Shown here: in pieces, positions 35,931 to 47,436 of the stretch
Layout: every line of letters starts with the position of its first letter
Numbering within the stretch: position 1 is the stretch's first letter
Source of the DNA: Rhodopseudomonas palustris
GTDB lineage: Bacteria > Pseudomonadota > Alphaproteobacteria > Rhizobiales > Xanthobacteraceae
Direction: 5' to 3'
DNA: 64,000 nt
Assembly (NCBI RefSeq): GCF_034479375.1
Contig: NZ_CP140155.1
Span: 4,316,501-4,380,500, forward strand
Program-made: the position numbers and the translations under genes
Notes under the pieces: generated by a model
Told to the model about the DNA's origin: nothing
The model's input: only the letters and a program-made list of their open reading frames with translations
The model's database searches: none

Positions 35931-37462
35931 TGCGGAGCGCTCCGCGACAGCGCCAGGGCGGCCGGGTTCACGGCGCGGACATAGGCATTGATATCGAGCG
36001 TCTGCTGCGCCGTCGCCGCCAGTTCGCGGGTGATCGGGCCGGCGAACACCGACAGCAGCGCAGTTGCGCCGAGCAGTCCGGCGATCACCGCGACCGGCAG
36101 CGCGATCGACGGCGCGGGGTCAACCGGCTGCGGCGGACGGTCGGCGACCTTCCAGAACAGCGTGCTGCCGGCGCGGGCGAAGCCGACGATCACCAGAAGG
36201 CTGGTGCCGAGCAGGATCGTCCAGCTCGTCACCGCCAGCGGGCCGCGCCAGCTCGCGTCGAGGATCAGCAGCTTGCCGAGAAAGCCGGACAGCGGCGGCA
36301 TTCCGGTCATGGCGATCGCCGCGACGAAGAACAGGCCAGCGAGCAGGTTGGGATGGCGAAGGGGCGGCGCCGGCACCAGCCGGTCGGCAAGGCGGCCGCG
36401 CTGCGCAGCGACCAGATCGGCGAGCAGGAACAGCGCCGCGCCGCTCAGCGTGCTGTGCAGCAGATAGTACAGCCCGGCGGACAGGCCGCTCGCGTCGAAC
36501 AGGCCGAGCGCCAGCAGCAGCGAGCCCATCGACCAGACGATCGAGAAGCAGACCAGCCCCAGCAAGGTCGGGCTCGCCAGCACGCCGACCGCGCCGAGCG
36601 CCAGCGTCGCCAGCGCGGCGGGCACCACCCAGGGCGCGGCGATGTCCGCCACCGGCCCGGCATCGGCGCCGAACACCACGGTGTAGACCCGGACGATCGA
36701 ATAGGCGCCGACCTTGGTCATCATCATGAACAGCGCCGCCACCGGCCCCGGCGCCGCCGCATAGGCCGAGGGCAGCCACCATTGCAGCGGCACCAAGGCG
36801 GCCTTGAGCGCGAACACCAGCAGCAGCAGCAGCGCGCCGACGCGCAGGATGGCTTCGTCGCCGGGCGCGATCTGCGTCACCCTGGCGGCGAGGTCCGCCA
36901 TGTTGAGCGTGCCGGTCACCGCATAGATCAGCCCGACGGCGAACAGGAACAGCGTCGAGCCGACCAGATTGATCGCGACATAATGGAAGCCCGAGCGCAG
37001 CCGTCGCGCGCCGCCGCCATGCAGGATCAGGCCGTAGGAGGCGATCAGCATGATCTCGAAGAACACGAACAGGTTGAACACGTCGCCGGTGAGGAAGGCG
37101 CCGTTGAGGCCCATCAGTTGAAACTGGAACAGCGGATGGAAATGCCGGCCGCGATCGTCCCAGCCGGCCAACGCGTAGATCAGCACCGCGACCGCCAGCA
37201 GCGCCGTCAGCAGCACCATCGTGGCCGCGAGGCGATCGAGCACCAGCACGATGCCGAACGGGGCGCGCCAGTCGCCGAGCTGATAGGAGGCCGGCGCGCC
37301 GTCGGCCGCCGACATATAGAGCCAGCCGGCGACCGCGAGCAGCGCCAGCGTCGCGCCCGCCGAGACGATGCGCTGGCTGGCCAGATCGTGCCGCAGCACC
37401 AGCACCAGGAAGGCGGCGGCGACCGCGGGCAGGACGATCGGGGCGATGATCAGGTGGCTCAT
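35927..37462 (-). CDS. mrpD: Mrp cation/proton antiporter subunit D
   Basis: NuoN/NuoM-like proton-translocating subunit of 511 residues with about 14 helices. Family segments include FQLMGLNGAFLTGDVFNLFV, FEIMLIASYGLIL, ALKAALVPLQWWLPSAYAAAPGPVAALF with the conserved lysine, and FLGKLLILDASW. ATG 37462 overlaps the mrpC stop (ATGA). Longer open frames upstream in this phase are antisense-independent shadows of mrpC and mrpA. Confidence 0.93.
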   Translation of the reverse strand: MSHLIIAPIVLPAVAAAFLVLVLRHDLASQRIVSAGATLALLAVAGWLYMSAADGAPASYQLGDWRAPFGIVLVLDRLAATMVLLTALLAVAVLIYALAGWDDRGRHFHPLFQFQLMGLNGAFLTGDVFNLFVFFEIMLIASYGLILHGGGARRLRSGFHYVAINLVGSTLFLFAVGLIYAVTGTLNMADLAARVTQIAPGDEAILRVGALLLLLVFALKAALVPLQWWLPSAYAAAPGPVAALFMMMTKVGAYSIVRVYTVVFGADAGPVADIAAPWVVPAALATLALGAVGVLASPTLLGLVCFSIVWSMGSLLLALGLFDASGLSAGLYYLLHSTLSGAALFLLADLVAAQRGRLADRLVPAPPLRHPNLLAGLFFVAAIAMTGMPPLSGFLGKLLILDASWRGPLAVTSWTILLGTSLLVIVGFARAGSTLFWKVADRPPQPVDPAPSIALPVAVIAGLLGATALLSVFAGPITRELAATAQQTLDINAYVRAVNPAALALSRSAPQ

Positions 37463-37821
37463 CGGCGCGTCGCCTCGCGCTTGGGCGCGTCGCGCCGCGG
37501 CTCGCCGTTCTCGACGCGCTCGGTGCCGGTCTCGAGGAAGCCGCGCAGCGCCAGCACCACCACCAGCGCCGTCATGCCGAACGAGATCACGATGGCGGTC
37601 AGCACCAGCGCCTGCGGCAGCGGATCGGCGTAGTCGGTGACGCCCTTGGTGATGATCGGCGCCTTGTCGATCGCAAGACGCCCCATCGCGAACAGGAACA
37701 GGTTCACCGCATAGGACAGGAAGGTGGTGCCGATGATCACCGGAAAGGCGTGCCGGCTCAGCACCAGATACAGGCCGACCATGGTCAATACGCCGATGCC
37801 GCTCGCAACCAGGATTTCCAT
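37459..37821 (-). CDS. mrpC: Mrp cation/proton antiporter subunit C
   Basis: NuoK-like subunit of 120 residues with three helices; GTTFLSYAVNLFLFAMGRL and PLPQALVLTAIVISFGMTAL are typical. The C-terminus is a charged tail (ERVENGEPRRDAPKREATRR). The ATG follows the mrpA/B stop without any spacer. Confidence 0.93.
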   Translation of the reverse strand: MEILVASGIGVLTMVGLYLVLSRHAFPVIIGTTFLSYAVNLFLFAMGRLAIDKAPIITKGVTDYADPLPQALVLTAIVISFGMTALVVVLALRGFLETGTERVENGEPRRDAPKREATRR

Positions 37822-40698
<2,877 letters not shown>

Positions 40699-40980
40699 CG
40701 ACCCCATCCGTGCACGCCGTTGTCCCCGACGCCGGTCTGCGCATTTACGACCACGGAAATCTCAGCCCGCGGAGATGCTTGACAGGGTTTGCAGGATTGG
40801 CCGGCGGATGCAAGAGCGGCAAATGGCGGGGCAAGCGGAAGACGGACCGCGAAGCAGCAGGATGAATTCAATCGGGCAACCATTTCTGTAAGGTTGCGGT
40901 ATTTTCGCTTCCCGCAATTCGCAGGGGAAGGCGGCATTTCGGCGCGCCCGTCGCCCGGTCGCCGGGAGGTCGTTGCCGTC

Positions 40981-41799
40981 TCAGGTGCCGACGCGCAGCG
41001 CGGCGGACTGCTTGCGCAGCAGCGCGATCACCGACAGCGGCGTGATCAGGCCGGTGCGGGGATTGTCGGAGGGCACGTTCTCGATCGTCATCGAGAACCG
41101 CGCCGAATCCGAATCGACCTCGATGCGGTGGGTGTTGCGGGTGACGCCGGGATCGGCCCAGATCTCCACCATGGTGCGGTCCGGCCCGATACCGGCCAGC
41201 GACAGCGCGACCGCGACGTTGAGATTGGCCGGAAAGCCCTTGCCGGCTTCGCGCGCGGTGCCTTCGAACAGCTTCAGCGGCTCGCCCAACCCGTCGATGT
41301 CGATGCCGTTGTCGACGATGAACGGCGCGCCGCGCAGTCCGTCGACCGGCTTGCGGGTGATCATCCGCACCGAATGAATCGTCCCGACCGCGGCGGCGGT
41401 GACGGCATCGAGCCCGATCAGCGCGCCGGTCGGCACGATGATCTGGCCGCCGTTCGCCTTCGCCAGATCAATCAGGTCCTCGTTCTGCAGCAGCGCCGCG
41501 GCGCTGAGCACGATCGCGGTCTTGCCGCGGCTGACGAACGGCTCGACGATCGCGCGCAGCAATTTGGCGGGGGCCGCCTCGATCACCAGATCGGCATGAG
41601 CGTGCAGCTGATCGAGCGGCACGACCTGCGGCGGCGCCCGCAGGCCCCCCAGGAAATCGCGATGCTTCTCCGGGTCGCCGCTGGCGACGGCGCCGAGCGT
41701 CAGCCCGTCGAGCCCGCGATCGAGTTCACGCGCGATCGCCTTGCCGATGGCGCCGAGCCCGGCAATGGCGACGCGCTGCGGGGCCCGGCTGCTGCGCAT
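40981..41799 (-). CDS. L-aspartate dehydrogenase (NadX family)
   Basis: NAD(P)-dependent enzyme of 272 residues that interconverts aspartate and iminoaspartate/oxaloacetate. The N-terminus VAIAGLGAIGKAIAREL is the nucleotide-binding loop. The C-terminal half has the family hallmarks NLNVAVALSLAGIGPDRTMV, IWADPGVTRNTHRIEVDSD and ENVPSDNPRTGLITPLSVIA. It is the last gene of the minus-strand operon that begins at livK and overlaps the Rid-like gene by one base. No nadA or nadC neighbour is seen, so catabolism or ammonium assimilation is more likely than NAD synthesis (inference). Confidence 0.88.
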   Translation of the reverse strand: MRSSRAPQRVAIAGLGAIGKAIARELDRGLDGLTLGAVASGDPEKHRDFLGGLRAPPQVVPLDQLHAHADLVIEAAPAKLLRAIVEPFVSRGKTAIVLSAAALLQNEDLIDLAKANGGQIIVPTGALIGLDAVTAAAVGTIHSVRMITRKPVDGLRGAPFIVDNGIDIDGLGEPLKLFEGTAREAGKGFPANLNVAVALSLAGIGPDRTMVEIWADPGVTRNTHRIEVDSDSARFSMTIENVPSDNPRTGLITPLSVIALLRKQSAALRVGT

Positions 41800-42548
41800 C
41801 AGACCACGCGCTCGCGATGCACGCAGCGGCAATCCATCTCGTAGTCGAGGCCTTCCACCGGCGGGCGGTTGAAGTGCCAGGTCAGGCCATGGCGGAACAC
41901 GCCGCGCTTGCCGAGCTCGCTCTCCAGGAACGGATGGACGTCGTACACGGTGTAGAGCTGCGCTCCGGTGATGTCGCGCCAACTGCCGCCGAACGCGCTC
42001 ATCCGCCGCTCCATCTCGCCGAGCACGAACTGCGCCTTCTTCCGCAGGCCCTCGGGGCTGGTGTCGCCGAGCGCCACAGTGTGCTCGCGATAATTGCCCT
42101 TGCCCTCGGGCGCCTCGCCGCTGCCGGCAATCACGAAGGACGGCGGCGCGTCGGCGGCCGGCACCGTGTAGGAGAAGGCGTAGAAGCTCGGCTCGGCCGG
42201 CGGATCGATCTGCGGACAGACGTTGCTGCGCGCGATCGGGTTGATGCCGTCCTTCATGATGCCCCAGTCGACCAGCGTCTGGATGTAGATCTCGTTGAAG
42301 GCCTTGAAGCCGTCCTCGGTGAACGGCGCGGGCGAGCGCAGTTCGCAGGCGCCGAACGCGGTCAGCGGCCGGCCGGCGGCCTCGAGGATTTCGGCGATCT
42401 TCGCGAAGCCCTGCTTCAGCGGCACCGGCTCGGCGAAGCGCACGCGCTCGATGGCGAAGCCGGGCAGCGCGGCGATGCCGCAGGAATATTGGAAGACGCC
42501 CGGCATGTAGCGATAGCCGCTGTTCGGGGCTTCGACGGTCTCGATCAT
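41799..42548 (-). CDS. Protein with two Rid/YjgF-like segments, function unknown
   Basis: Soluble 249-residue protein. Residues about 46-97 (GFAKIAEILEAAGRPLTAFG ... FKAFNEIYIQTL) and about 137-212 (SFVIAGSGEAPEG ... SPEGLRKKAQFVLGEMERRM ... DITGAQLYTVYDVHPFLESE) both follow the RidA pattern of sheet, long helix and late VY/D segment, suggesting an internal duplication. Some non-classical 2-aminomuconate deaminases have a similar size. RidA-type proteins hydrolyse reactive imines and enamines, which would fit the adjacent aspartate dehydrogenase that makes an imine. A true deaminase activity is not shown. Confidence 0.65.
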   Translation of the reverse strand: MIETVEAPNSGYRYMPGVFQYSCGIAALPGFAIERVRFAEPVPLKQGFAKIAEILEAAGRPLTAFGACELRSPAPFTEDGFKAFNEIYIQTLVDWGIMKDGINPIARSNVCPQIDPPAEPSFYAFSYTVPAADAPPSFVIAGSGEAPEGKGNYREHTVALGDTSPEGLRKKAQFVLGEMERRMSAFGGSWRDITGAQLYTVYDVHPFLESELGKRGVFRHGLTWHFNRPPVEGLDYEMDCRCVHRERVV

Positions 42549-42584
42549 GATTCCTCTTTCGATCAGGCAGTGAAACTCGGTGTG

Positions 42585-43316
42585 TCAGTCCTGCAGCACG
42601 CCCAGATAGGCGTCGCGCACGATCGGGTCGGCGAGCAGATCCTCGCCCGAGCCCTCGCGCACGATCCGGCCCATATCCATGACGAAGGCGCGGTGGCAGA
42701 GGTCGAGCGCGATGGTGACGTCCTGCTCGACCAGAAGGATCGAGGTGCCGCCGGCGTTCAGCACCCGCAGCGCATCGACCAGTTGCTCGACCAGGAGCGG
42801 CGACAGGCCGAGCGACAATTCGTCGATCATCAGCAGCTTCGGCGCGCTCATCAGGCCGCGGCCGATCGCGCACATCTGCTGTTCGCCGCCGGACAGCGTC
42901 GCGGCCTGCTGATTGCGGCGCTCGCGCAGTTTCGGAAACGTGCCATAGACCTGATCGAGGTCGCGCTTGATCTCGGCGCGGCCGGCGCTGCGCAAGTAAG
43001 CGCCCATCAGCAGATTCTCTTCGACGCTCATCGCGCCGAACAGCCGGCGGCCTTCCGGGACGTGGACGATGCCGTGGGTCAGGATCTGCGCGGCCGTGCT
43101 CCCGGTGATGTCCTCTCCCTCGGAGAGATATCGGCCGGCGCGGACCGGGATCAGCCCGGATAGCGCGCGCATCAGCGTGGTCTTGCCGGCGCCGTTGGAG
43201 CCGATCAGCGCGGTGATCTCGCCGCGGCGCACCGCGAGGTCGATGCCCCACAGCACCTGGATTTCGCCGTAGCCGGCGTCGAGGCCTTTGGCTTCGAGGA
43301 TCAGTTCGCTAGCCAT
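42585..43316 (-). CDS. livF: Branched-chain-type amino acid ABC importer ATPase LivF
   Basis: Second ATPase of the LIV-type importer, 243 residues: Walker A GSNGAGKTT, HVPEGRRLFGAMSVEENLLMG (typical of LivF), signature LSGGEQQMCAIGRGL and Walker B LLMIDELSLGL, in which Glu-Leu replaces Glu-Pro as is common in LivF. Overlaps livG by eight bases. Confidence 0.92.
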   Translation of the reverse strand: MASELILEAKGLDAGYGEIQVLWGIDLAVRRGEITALIGSNGAGKTTLMRALSGLIPVRAGRYLSEGEDITGSTAAQILTHGIVHVPEGRRLFGAMSVEENLLMGAYLRSAGRAEIKRDLDQVYGTFPKLRERRNQQAATLSGGEQQMCAIGRGLMSAPKLLMIDELSLGLSPLLVEQLVDALRVLNAGGTSILLVEQDVTIALDLCHRAFVMDMGRIVREGSGEDLLADPIVRDAYLGVLQD

Positions 43317-44058
43317 GGCGGGCGGTCCGTTTGGCGTATTGCTGCCCGAGATAGGCCTCGACCACGGCGGGATTGCTGATCACCTCGCGCGGCGCGCCGT
43401 CGGCGATGAGCTGGCCGTTGTGCAGCACGACGATGCGGGTGCAGACGTTCAGCACCACCTTCATCAGATGTTCGATCATCACGATGGTGATGCCGTTCGC
43501 GGCGAGCTGATGGATCAGTTTGGTGGCGCGTTCGACCTCGGCGCTGTTGAGGCCGGCATTGACCTCGTCGAGAAACAGCAGCTTCGGCTTCATCGCCAGC
43601 GCTTTGGCCAGTTCCAGACGCTTGCGCATCGCCAGCGTCAGGGTGGCGGCGGACTGATCGGCCTGCGGCTCCAGCCCGACGAAAGCCAGATGCTCGCGCG
43701 CCGCCTCGCGGGCCGATTTCAAGCTGGCGCCCGGCTGCGAGAACAGCGCCGCGGCGGCGACGTTGTCGAGCGCGGAGAATTCGGCGAAGGGCTGCACGAT
43801 CTGGAAGGTGCGGGCGAGCCCGAGCCGGGCCGCCTGGTAGGTCTTGATCTTCGTGATGTCCCTGCCGTCGAAGCTGACGGTGCCGGAATTCGCCGGCGTG
43901 ACGCCGCAGATGGTGTTGACCAGCGTGGTCTTGCCGGCGCCGTTCGGCCCGATCAGGCCGAGCACCTCGCCGCCCGACACCGACAGCGAGACGTCGCGCA
44001 GCGCCTGCAGGCCGGAGAAGTGCCGGGAGACGCCGGTGAGTTGCAGCAGCTCAGACAT
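43309..44058 (-). CDS. livG: Branched-chain-type amino acid ABC importer ATPase LivG
   Basis: First ATPase of the LIV-type importer, 249 residues, with Walker A GPNGAGKTT, the LivG-like GLARTFQIVQPFAEFSALDN and Walker B LLFLDEVNAGLN. The signature is shifted from LSGGQ to LTLAMRKRLELAKAL, a recurrent variant in this family. Overlaps livM by eight bases. Confidence 0.92.
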   Translation of the reverse strand: MSELLQLTGVSRHFSGLQALRDVSLSVSGGEVLGLIGPNGAGKTTLVNTICGVTPANSGTVSFDGRDITKIKTYQAARLGLARTFQIVQPFAEFSALDNVAAAALFSQPGASLKSAREAAREHLAFVGLEPQADQSAATLTLAMRKRLELAKALAMKPKLLFLDEVNAGLNSAEVERATKLIHQLAANGITIVMIEHLMKVVLNVCTRIVVLHNGQLIADGAPREVISNPAVVEAYLGQQYAKRTARHG

Positions 44059-44986
44059 GCTTCGTCCTCCGCCACAGCCGGTCGAACCGCAGCGAGCTCA
44101 GGCCGTGCGGCAGGAACAGCAGCAGCATCACGATCAGCACGCCGAGCACGCCGGTGTGGATGTGGGTGTAGTTGCGCCACACCACTTCCTCGAGGCCGAG
44201 ATACATGAAGGCGCCGCAGGCGACGCCGAGCGGCGAGCCGAGCCCGCCCATCAGCGCCATCACGATCGGCTTGACCGAATACAGGATGTCGAACACGTCG
44301 GACGGATCGATGTAGTGCACCCAGGCGGCGTAGATGCCGCCGGCGACGCTGACGAAGCAGGCCGACAGGCCGAACGCGATGCTCTTGGCCAGCGTGGTGT
44401 TGAGGCCGACCATGCTGGAGGCGGTCTCGTTCTGGCGGATGCAGTTCAGCGCGAAGCCGAGCTTGGAGTTCGCCACCACGATCACCATCAGCGCGGTGAT
44501 CAGCATCACGCCCCACATCGCGTAGAAGAAGAACGTCGCCTCCGCCATCACGCCGGCGCCGGAGGCGAGCGGGATGTTGAGCCCCATGCCGCCGCCGGTG
44601 AGGTCGGTGGCGTTGTTGACGACCTCGCGCAGCACCTCGGCGAGCGACAGGCTGGCGATCGCGAAATAATGCCCGCGCAGCCGCAGCAGCACCGCGCCGA
44701 GCGCCACCGCGGAGACCAGCGCCAGCAGACCTGCGACCGCCGCCGCCGCCCACAGCGGGAAGCCCTTGCCCATCAGCACGCCGCCGCAATAGGCGCCGAA
44801 GCCGAAGAACGCCGCGGTGGCGAACGACGGATAGCCGGCGAAGCCGCCGACCACGTTCCACGACAGCGCCAGCACCGCATACATGCAGGCGATGGTGCCG
44901 AGCCGCAGCGCATAGGCGCCGCCGAACAGCGGCAGAGCCGCGACGCAGGCGATGAGAACCAGAAGGGCGATATTGCTGCGGCTCAT
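44051..44986 (-). CDS. livM: Branched-chain-type amino acid ABC importer permease LivM
   Basis: Permease of 311 residues with about nine helices; YAVLALSWNVVGGFAGYPSF near the start and the LivM-type loop around MGGLGSPLGVACGAF. ATG 44986 overlaps the livH stop (ATGA). A longer frame upstream is a shadow of livH. Confidence 0.92.
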   Translation of the reverse strand: MSRSNIALLVLIACVAALPLFGGAYALRLGTIACMYAVLALSWNVVGGFAGYPSFATAAFFGFGAYCGGVLMGKGFPLWAAAAVAGLLALVSAVALGAVLLRLRGHYFAIASLSLAEVLREVVNNATDLTGGGMGLNIPLASGAGVMAEATFFFYAMWGVMLITALMVIVVANSKLGFALNCIRQNETASSMVGLNTTLAKSIAFGLSACFVSVAGGIYAAWVHYIDPSDVFDILYSVKPIVMALMGGLGSPLGVACGAFMYLGLEEVVWRNYTHIHTGVLGVLIVMLLLFLPHGLSSLRFDRLWRRTKHV

Positions 44987-45849
44987 TCGAAGCCCTTTCG
45001 GCCGACCAGGCCCTGCGGGCGCAGGATCAGGAAGATGATCAACAGCAGGAACGACAGCGTGGTGGCGTGCGCCGGGCCGAAGAAGGCGGAGCCGACGCTT
45101 TCGACCAGCGCCAGCAGCATGCCGCCGGCCAGCGCGCCGGACACGCTGCCGAGCCCGCCGAGCACGCAGACCACGAAGGCCTTGCCGAGATAGGCCGTCG
45201 AGGTCAGCGGCGAGATCGGGAAGATCAGCGCCATCAGCACGCCGGCGCAGCCGGCCAGCGCCGCGCCGAGACCGAACGCGACCGCGTAGATCGAGGGCAC
45301 ATGGACGCCCATCAGCACCGCGGCGTCGCGATCGAGCCGCACCGCGACGATGGCGCGGCCGACCCTGGAGCGGCGCAGCAGCAGATACAGCAGGCCGGTC
45401 AGCGCCAGCGCGGTCGCGGTCGCGATCAGCCGGTCGACCGGCACCACCACGCCCTCGAACGATACCGAGCCGAGCGGCGGGATCAGCGTCAGGCGGCGAT
45501 AGTCGGCGGTGAAGAAATAGATCATCGCGTTGTTCAGGATCAGATCGAGCCCGAAGGTCAGCGTCAGCGTCACCAGCACCGGCGCGGTGATGACCCGGTT
45601 GAGGATCAGCCGCTGCACGATGTAGCCGAACACGAAGAACACGGGCGCGGCGACCACGATCGCGTACCACGGCGACAGATGCAGCGACTGGTACAGGCCG
45701 AAGGCCAGATAGGCGCCGAGCACGATGAACGAACCGTGGATCAGGTTGATGACGTTGAGCACGCCCCACACCAGCGAAAACCCGATCGCGATGCAGGCGT
45801 AAAGACTGCCCAGCACCAGCGCGTTGATCAGGATCTGGACGGCTTGCAT
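44983..45849 (-). CDS. livH: Branched-chain-type amino acid ABC importer permease LivH
   Basis: Permease of 288 residues with eight helices; LVLGSLYACIAIGFSLVWGV, NLIHGSFIVLGAYLAF and CVLGGLGSVSGALAGGMLL are LivH hallmarks. It is separated from livK by 198 bases that contain a palindromic repeat. Confidence 0.92.
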   Translation of the reverse strand: MQAVQILINALVLGSLYACIAIGFSLVWGVLNVINLIHGSFIVLGAYLAFGLYQSLHLSPWYAIVVAAPVFFVFGYIVQRLILNRVITAPVLVTLTLTFGLDLILNNAMIYFFTADYRRLTLIPPLGSVSFEGVVVPVDRLIATATALALTGLLYLLLRRSRVGRAIVAVRLDRDAAVLMGVHVPSIYAVAFGLGAALAGCAGVLMALIFPISPLTSTAYLGKAFVVCVLGGLGSVSGALAGGMLLALVESVGSAFFGPAHATTLSFLLLIIFLILRPQGLVGRKGFE

Positions 45850-45934
45850 GAGAGAGGTTTCACTTGGGTGAGAGGCGAGGAATGTCGAGGGCGCAGCGTC
45901 GGGCGAAACGTCAGTTGGCGGAACGAGGCCTTTG

Positions 45935-46022
45935 CCCCGTCATTGCGAGCGTAGCGAAGCAATCCAGAGGCGCCATGCGTGGCATGGATTGCTTCGTCGC
46001 TTCGCTCCTCGCAATGACGGGG
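45935..46022. repeat. Palindromic intergenic repeat, family B, copy 1
   Basis: CCGTCATTGCGAGCGTAGCG ... GCAATCCAG on the left pairs with ATGGATTGCTTCGTCGC ... CTCGCAATGACGG on the right to form one long hairpin. It lies between livK and livH, where a hairpin could lower downstream expression or stabilise the livK message. Copy 2 is at 63059. Confidence 0.85.
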
Positions 46023-46047
46023 AGAGGTCGGGAGAAATCAGCGAGGC

Positions 46048-47268
46048 TTACTCGAGACCGATCTTCAGGTCGCCCTGCTTGATCGCCTGCGGGAACAGCA
46101 CCACCGGCTTGCCGCCCTGGATCTGGAAGACCGGCGGGTCGAGCGAGTTGATCTGGCCGTTGGCGCCGAACTTGACCGGGCCGAAGAAGGTGACGACGTC
46201 CATCTTGGCGAGTTCGTCGCGCACCTTGTCGCGGTCGACCGAACCGGCCTTCTCGATCGCGATCTGGAACAGCGCGCCGCACAGCGCCGCCGAGGCGTGC
46301 GCGTAGTCCGGTTCGGCGTTGTACTTGTCCTTGAACAGCTTCACGAAATTGGCGGTGGAGCCGAAGATGTCCTTGCCGTCATAGCGCGCGGCCGGATGCC
46401 ACCAGGCGGCGCTCGAGACGTTCTCGGCGCCCTTGGCGAGCGCGTCGATGAACTCCTGATAGGCCGGACCGGCGATCATCGAGACCACCGGGGCCTTCAT
46501 CTGCTGGTCGATCATCTGCTTGCGCACCAGCAGCAGGTCGTTGGTGTAGCCGGTGACGAAGATCCATTGCGGCGACTGCGCCTTGATCGACGACAGCGTG
46601 GCGGAATGGTCGAGCGTCCCGATCGCGTATTTCTCGAAATACACCACCTCGAAGCCGTTGGCCTTGGCCGACTTCTCCATCTCCTGCGCGATCGCCAGCG
46701 GGAACAGATCGTTGCGGGCGAGGATCGCGACCTTCTTGACCTCCGGCACCTTGGCCTTGATCATTTCGGTCAGCGGCGTCGTCAGGGTGTCGTTCGGGGT
46801 GAATGTGCCGAACAGATATTTGTAGCCCTGGTCGTAGACCTGGGACGACGAGGCGGTCGCCGCCAGCGTCGGCACCTTGTGCTTTTCCGACACCGTGCTG
46901 GCCGCCTTGGCGGCTCCGGAGCCGAACGGCGAGAACACGAAGTTGACGTTGTTCTGGGTGATGAGCTGCTCGGTCGCCTGCACGGCGCGCGGCGTGTTCG
47001 ACTGGTAGTCGGTGTAGACGATCTCGACCTTGTACTTCTTGCCGCCGACCGAAATGCCGCCGGCCTTGTTGGCCTGCTCGGCCCACAGATTGTAGCCTTG
47101 CTGCTGCTTGATGGCTTCCGGCGCCAGCGGGCCGGTGATCGGCAGCGGCGCGCCGATCTTGATGACGTCGTCGGCCGACGCTGCGGAAATCTGGGTTCCG
47201 GATGCCAGCGCGGCGATGCCGAGCGGGATCGAGAGGCGTACGCAGCGAGCAACCCACGAGTGAAGCAT
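46048..47268 (-). CDS. livK: Periplasmic amino-acid-type binding protein (LivK/Peripla_BP_6 family)
   Basis: Secreted binding protein of 406 residues that delivers the substrate to LivHMGF. A signal peptide covers about 30 residues (ending near QISAASA). The mature part has IKIGAPLPITGPLAPEAIKQ and VEIVYTDYQSNTPRAVQATE of the receptor-ligand-binding family. ATG 47268 is chosen because AAGGAGGACAACAG directly precedes it; an in-frame upstream start at 47334 would bury that site. Substrate unknown; the operon's downstream enzymes favour an amino acid related to aspartate or an aromatic amino compound (inference). Confidence 0.9.
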   Translation of the reverse strand: MLHSWVARCVRLSIPLGIAALASGTQISAASADDVIKIGAPLPITGPLAPEAIKQQQGYNLWAEQANKAGGISVGGKKYKVEIVYTDYQSNTPRAVQATEQLITQNNVNFVFSPFGSGAAKAASTVSEKHKVPTLAATASSSQVYDQGYKYLFGTFTPNDTLTTPLTEMIKAKVPEVKKVAILARNDLFPLAIAQEMEKSAKANGFEVVYFEKYAIGTLDHSATLSSIKAQSPQWIFVTGYTNDLLLVRKQMIDQQMKAPVVSMIAGPAYQEFIDALAKGAENVSSAAWWHPAARYDGKDIFGSTANFVKLFKDKYNAEPDYAHASAALCGALFQIAIEKAGSVDRDKVRDELAKMDVVTFFGPVKFGANGQINSLDPPVFQIQGGKPVVLFPQAIKQGDLKIGLE

Positions 47269-47318
47269 CTGTTGTCCTCCTTGGCGGCCTTGGGTGGGCC
47301 GACTCTGCCAAACCATCC

Positions 47319-47361
47319 ATTCGAATAAAAGCATTGAAATTAGAGTTCTCAGATCGAATAA
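47319..47361. promoter_or_regulatory. Direct TCGAATAA repeats in the livK/LysR divergent gap
   Basis: TCGAATAA occurs at 47321-47328 and 47354-47361, exactly 33 bases (about three helical turns) apart on the same face of the helix. The left copy is part of the palindrome ATTCGAAT (47319-47326). This is an AT-rich patch in a GC-rich gap, so a binding site for the divergent LysR protein is plausible. Confidence 0.4.
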
Positions 47362-47436
47362 TTAGACCGCTAGCCAGCCGCTGCCGGAATCTTCGGCAGC
47401 CCCGAAGCCACCCGGCCACCGAAGGAACCTGCAGCG

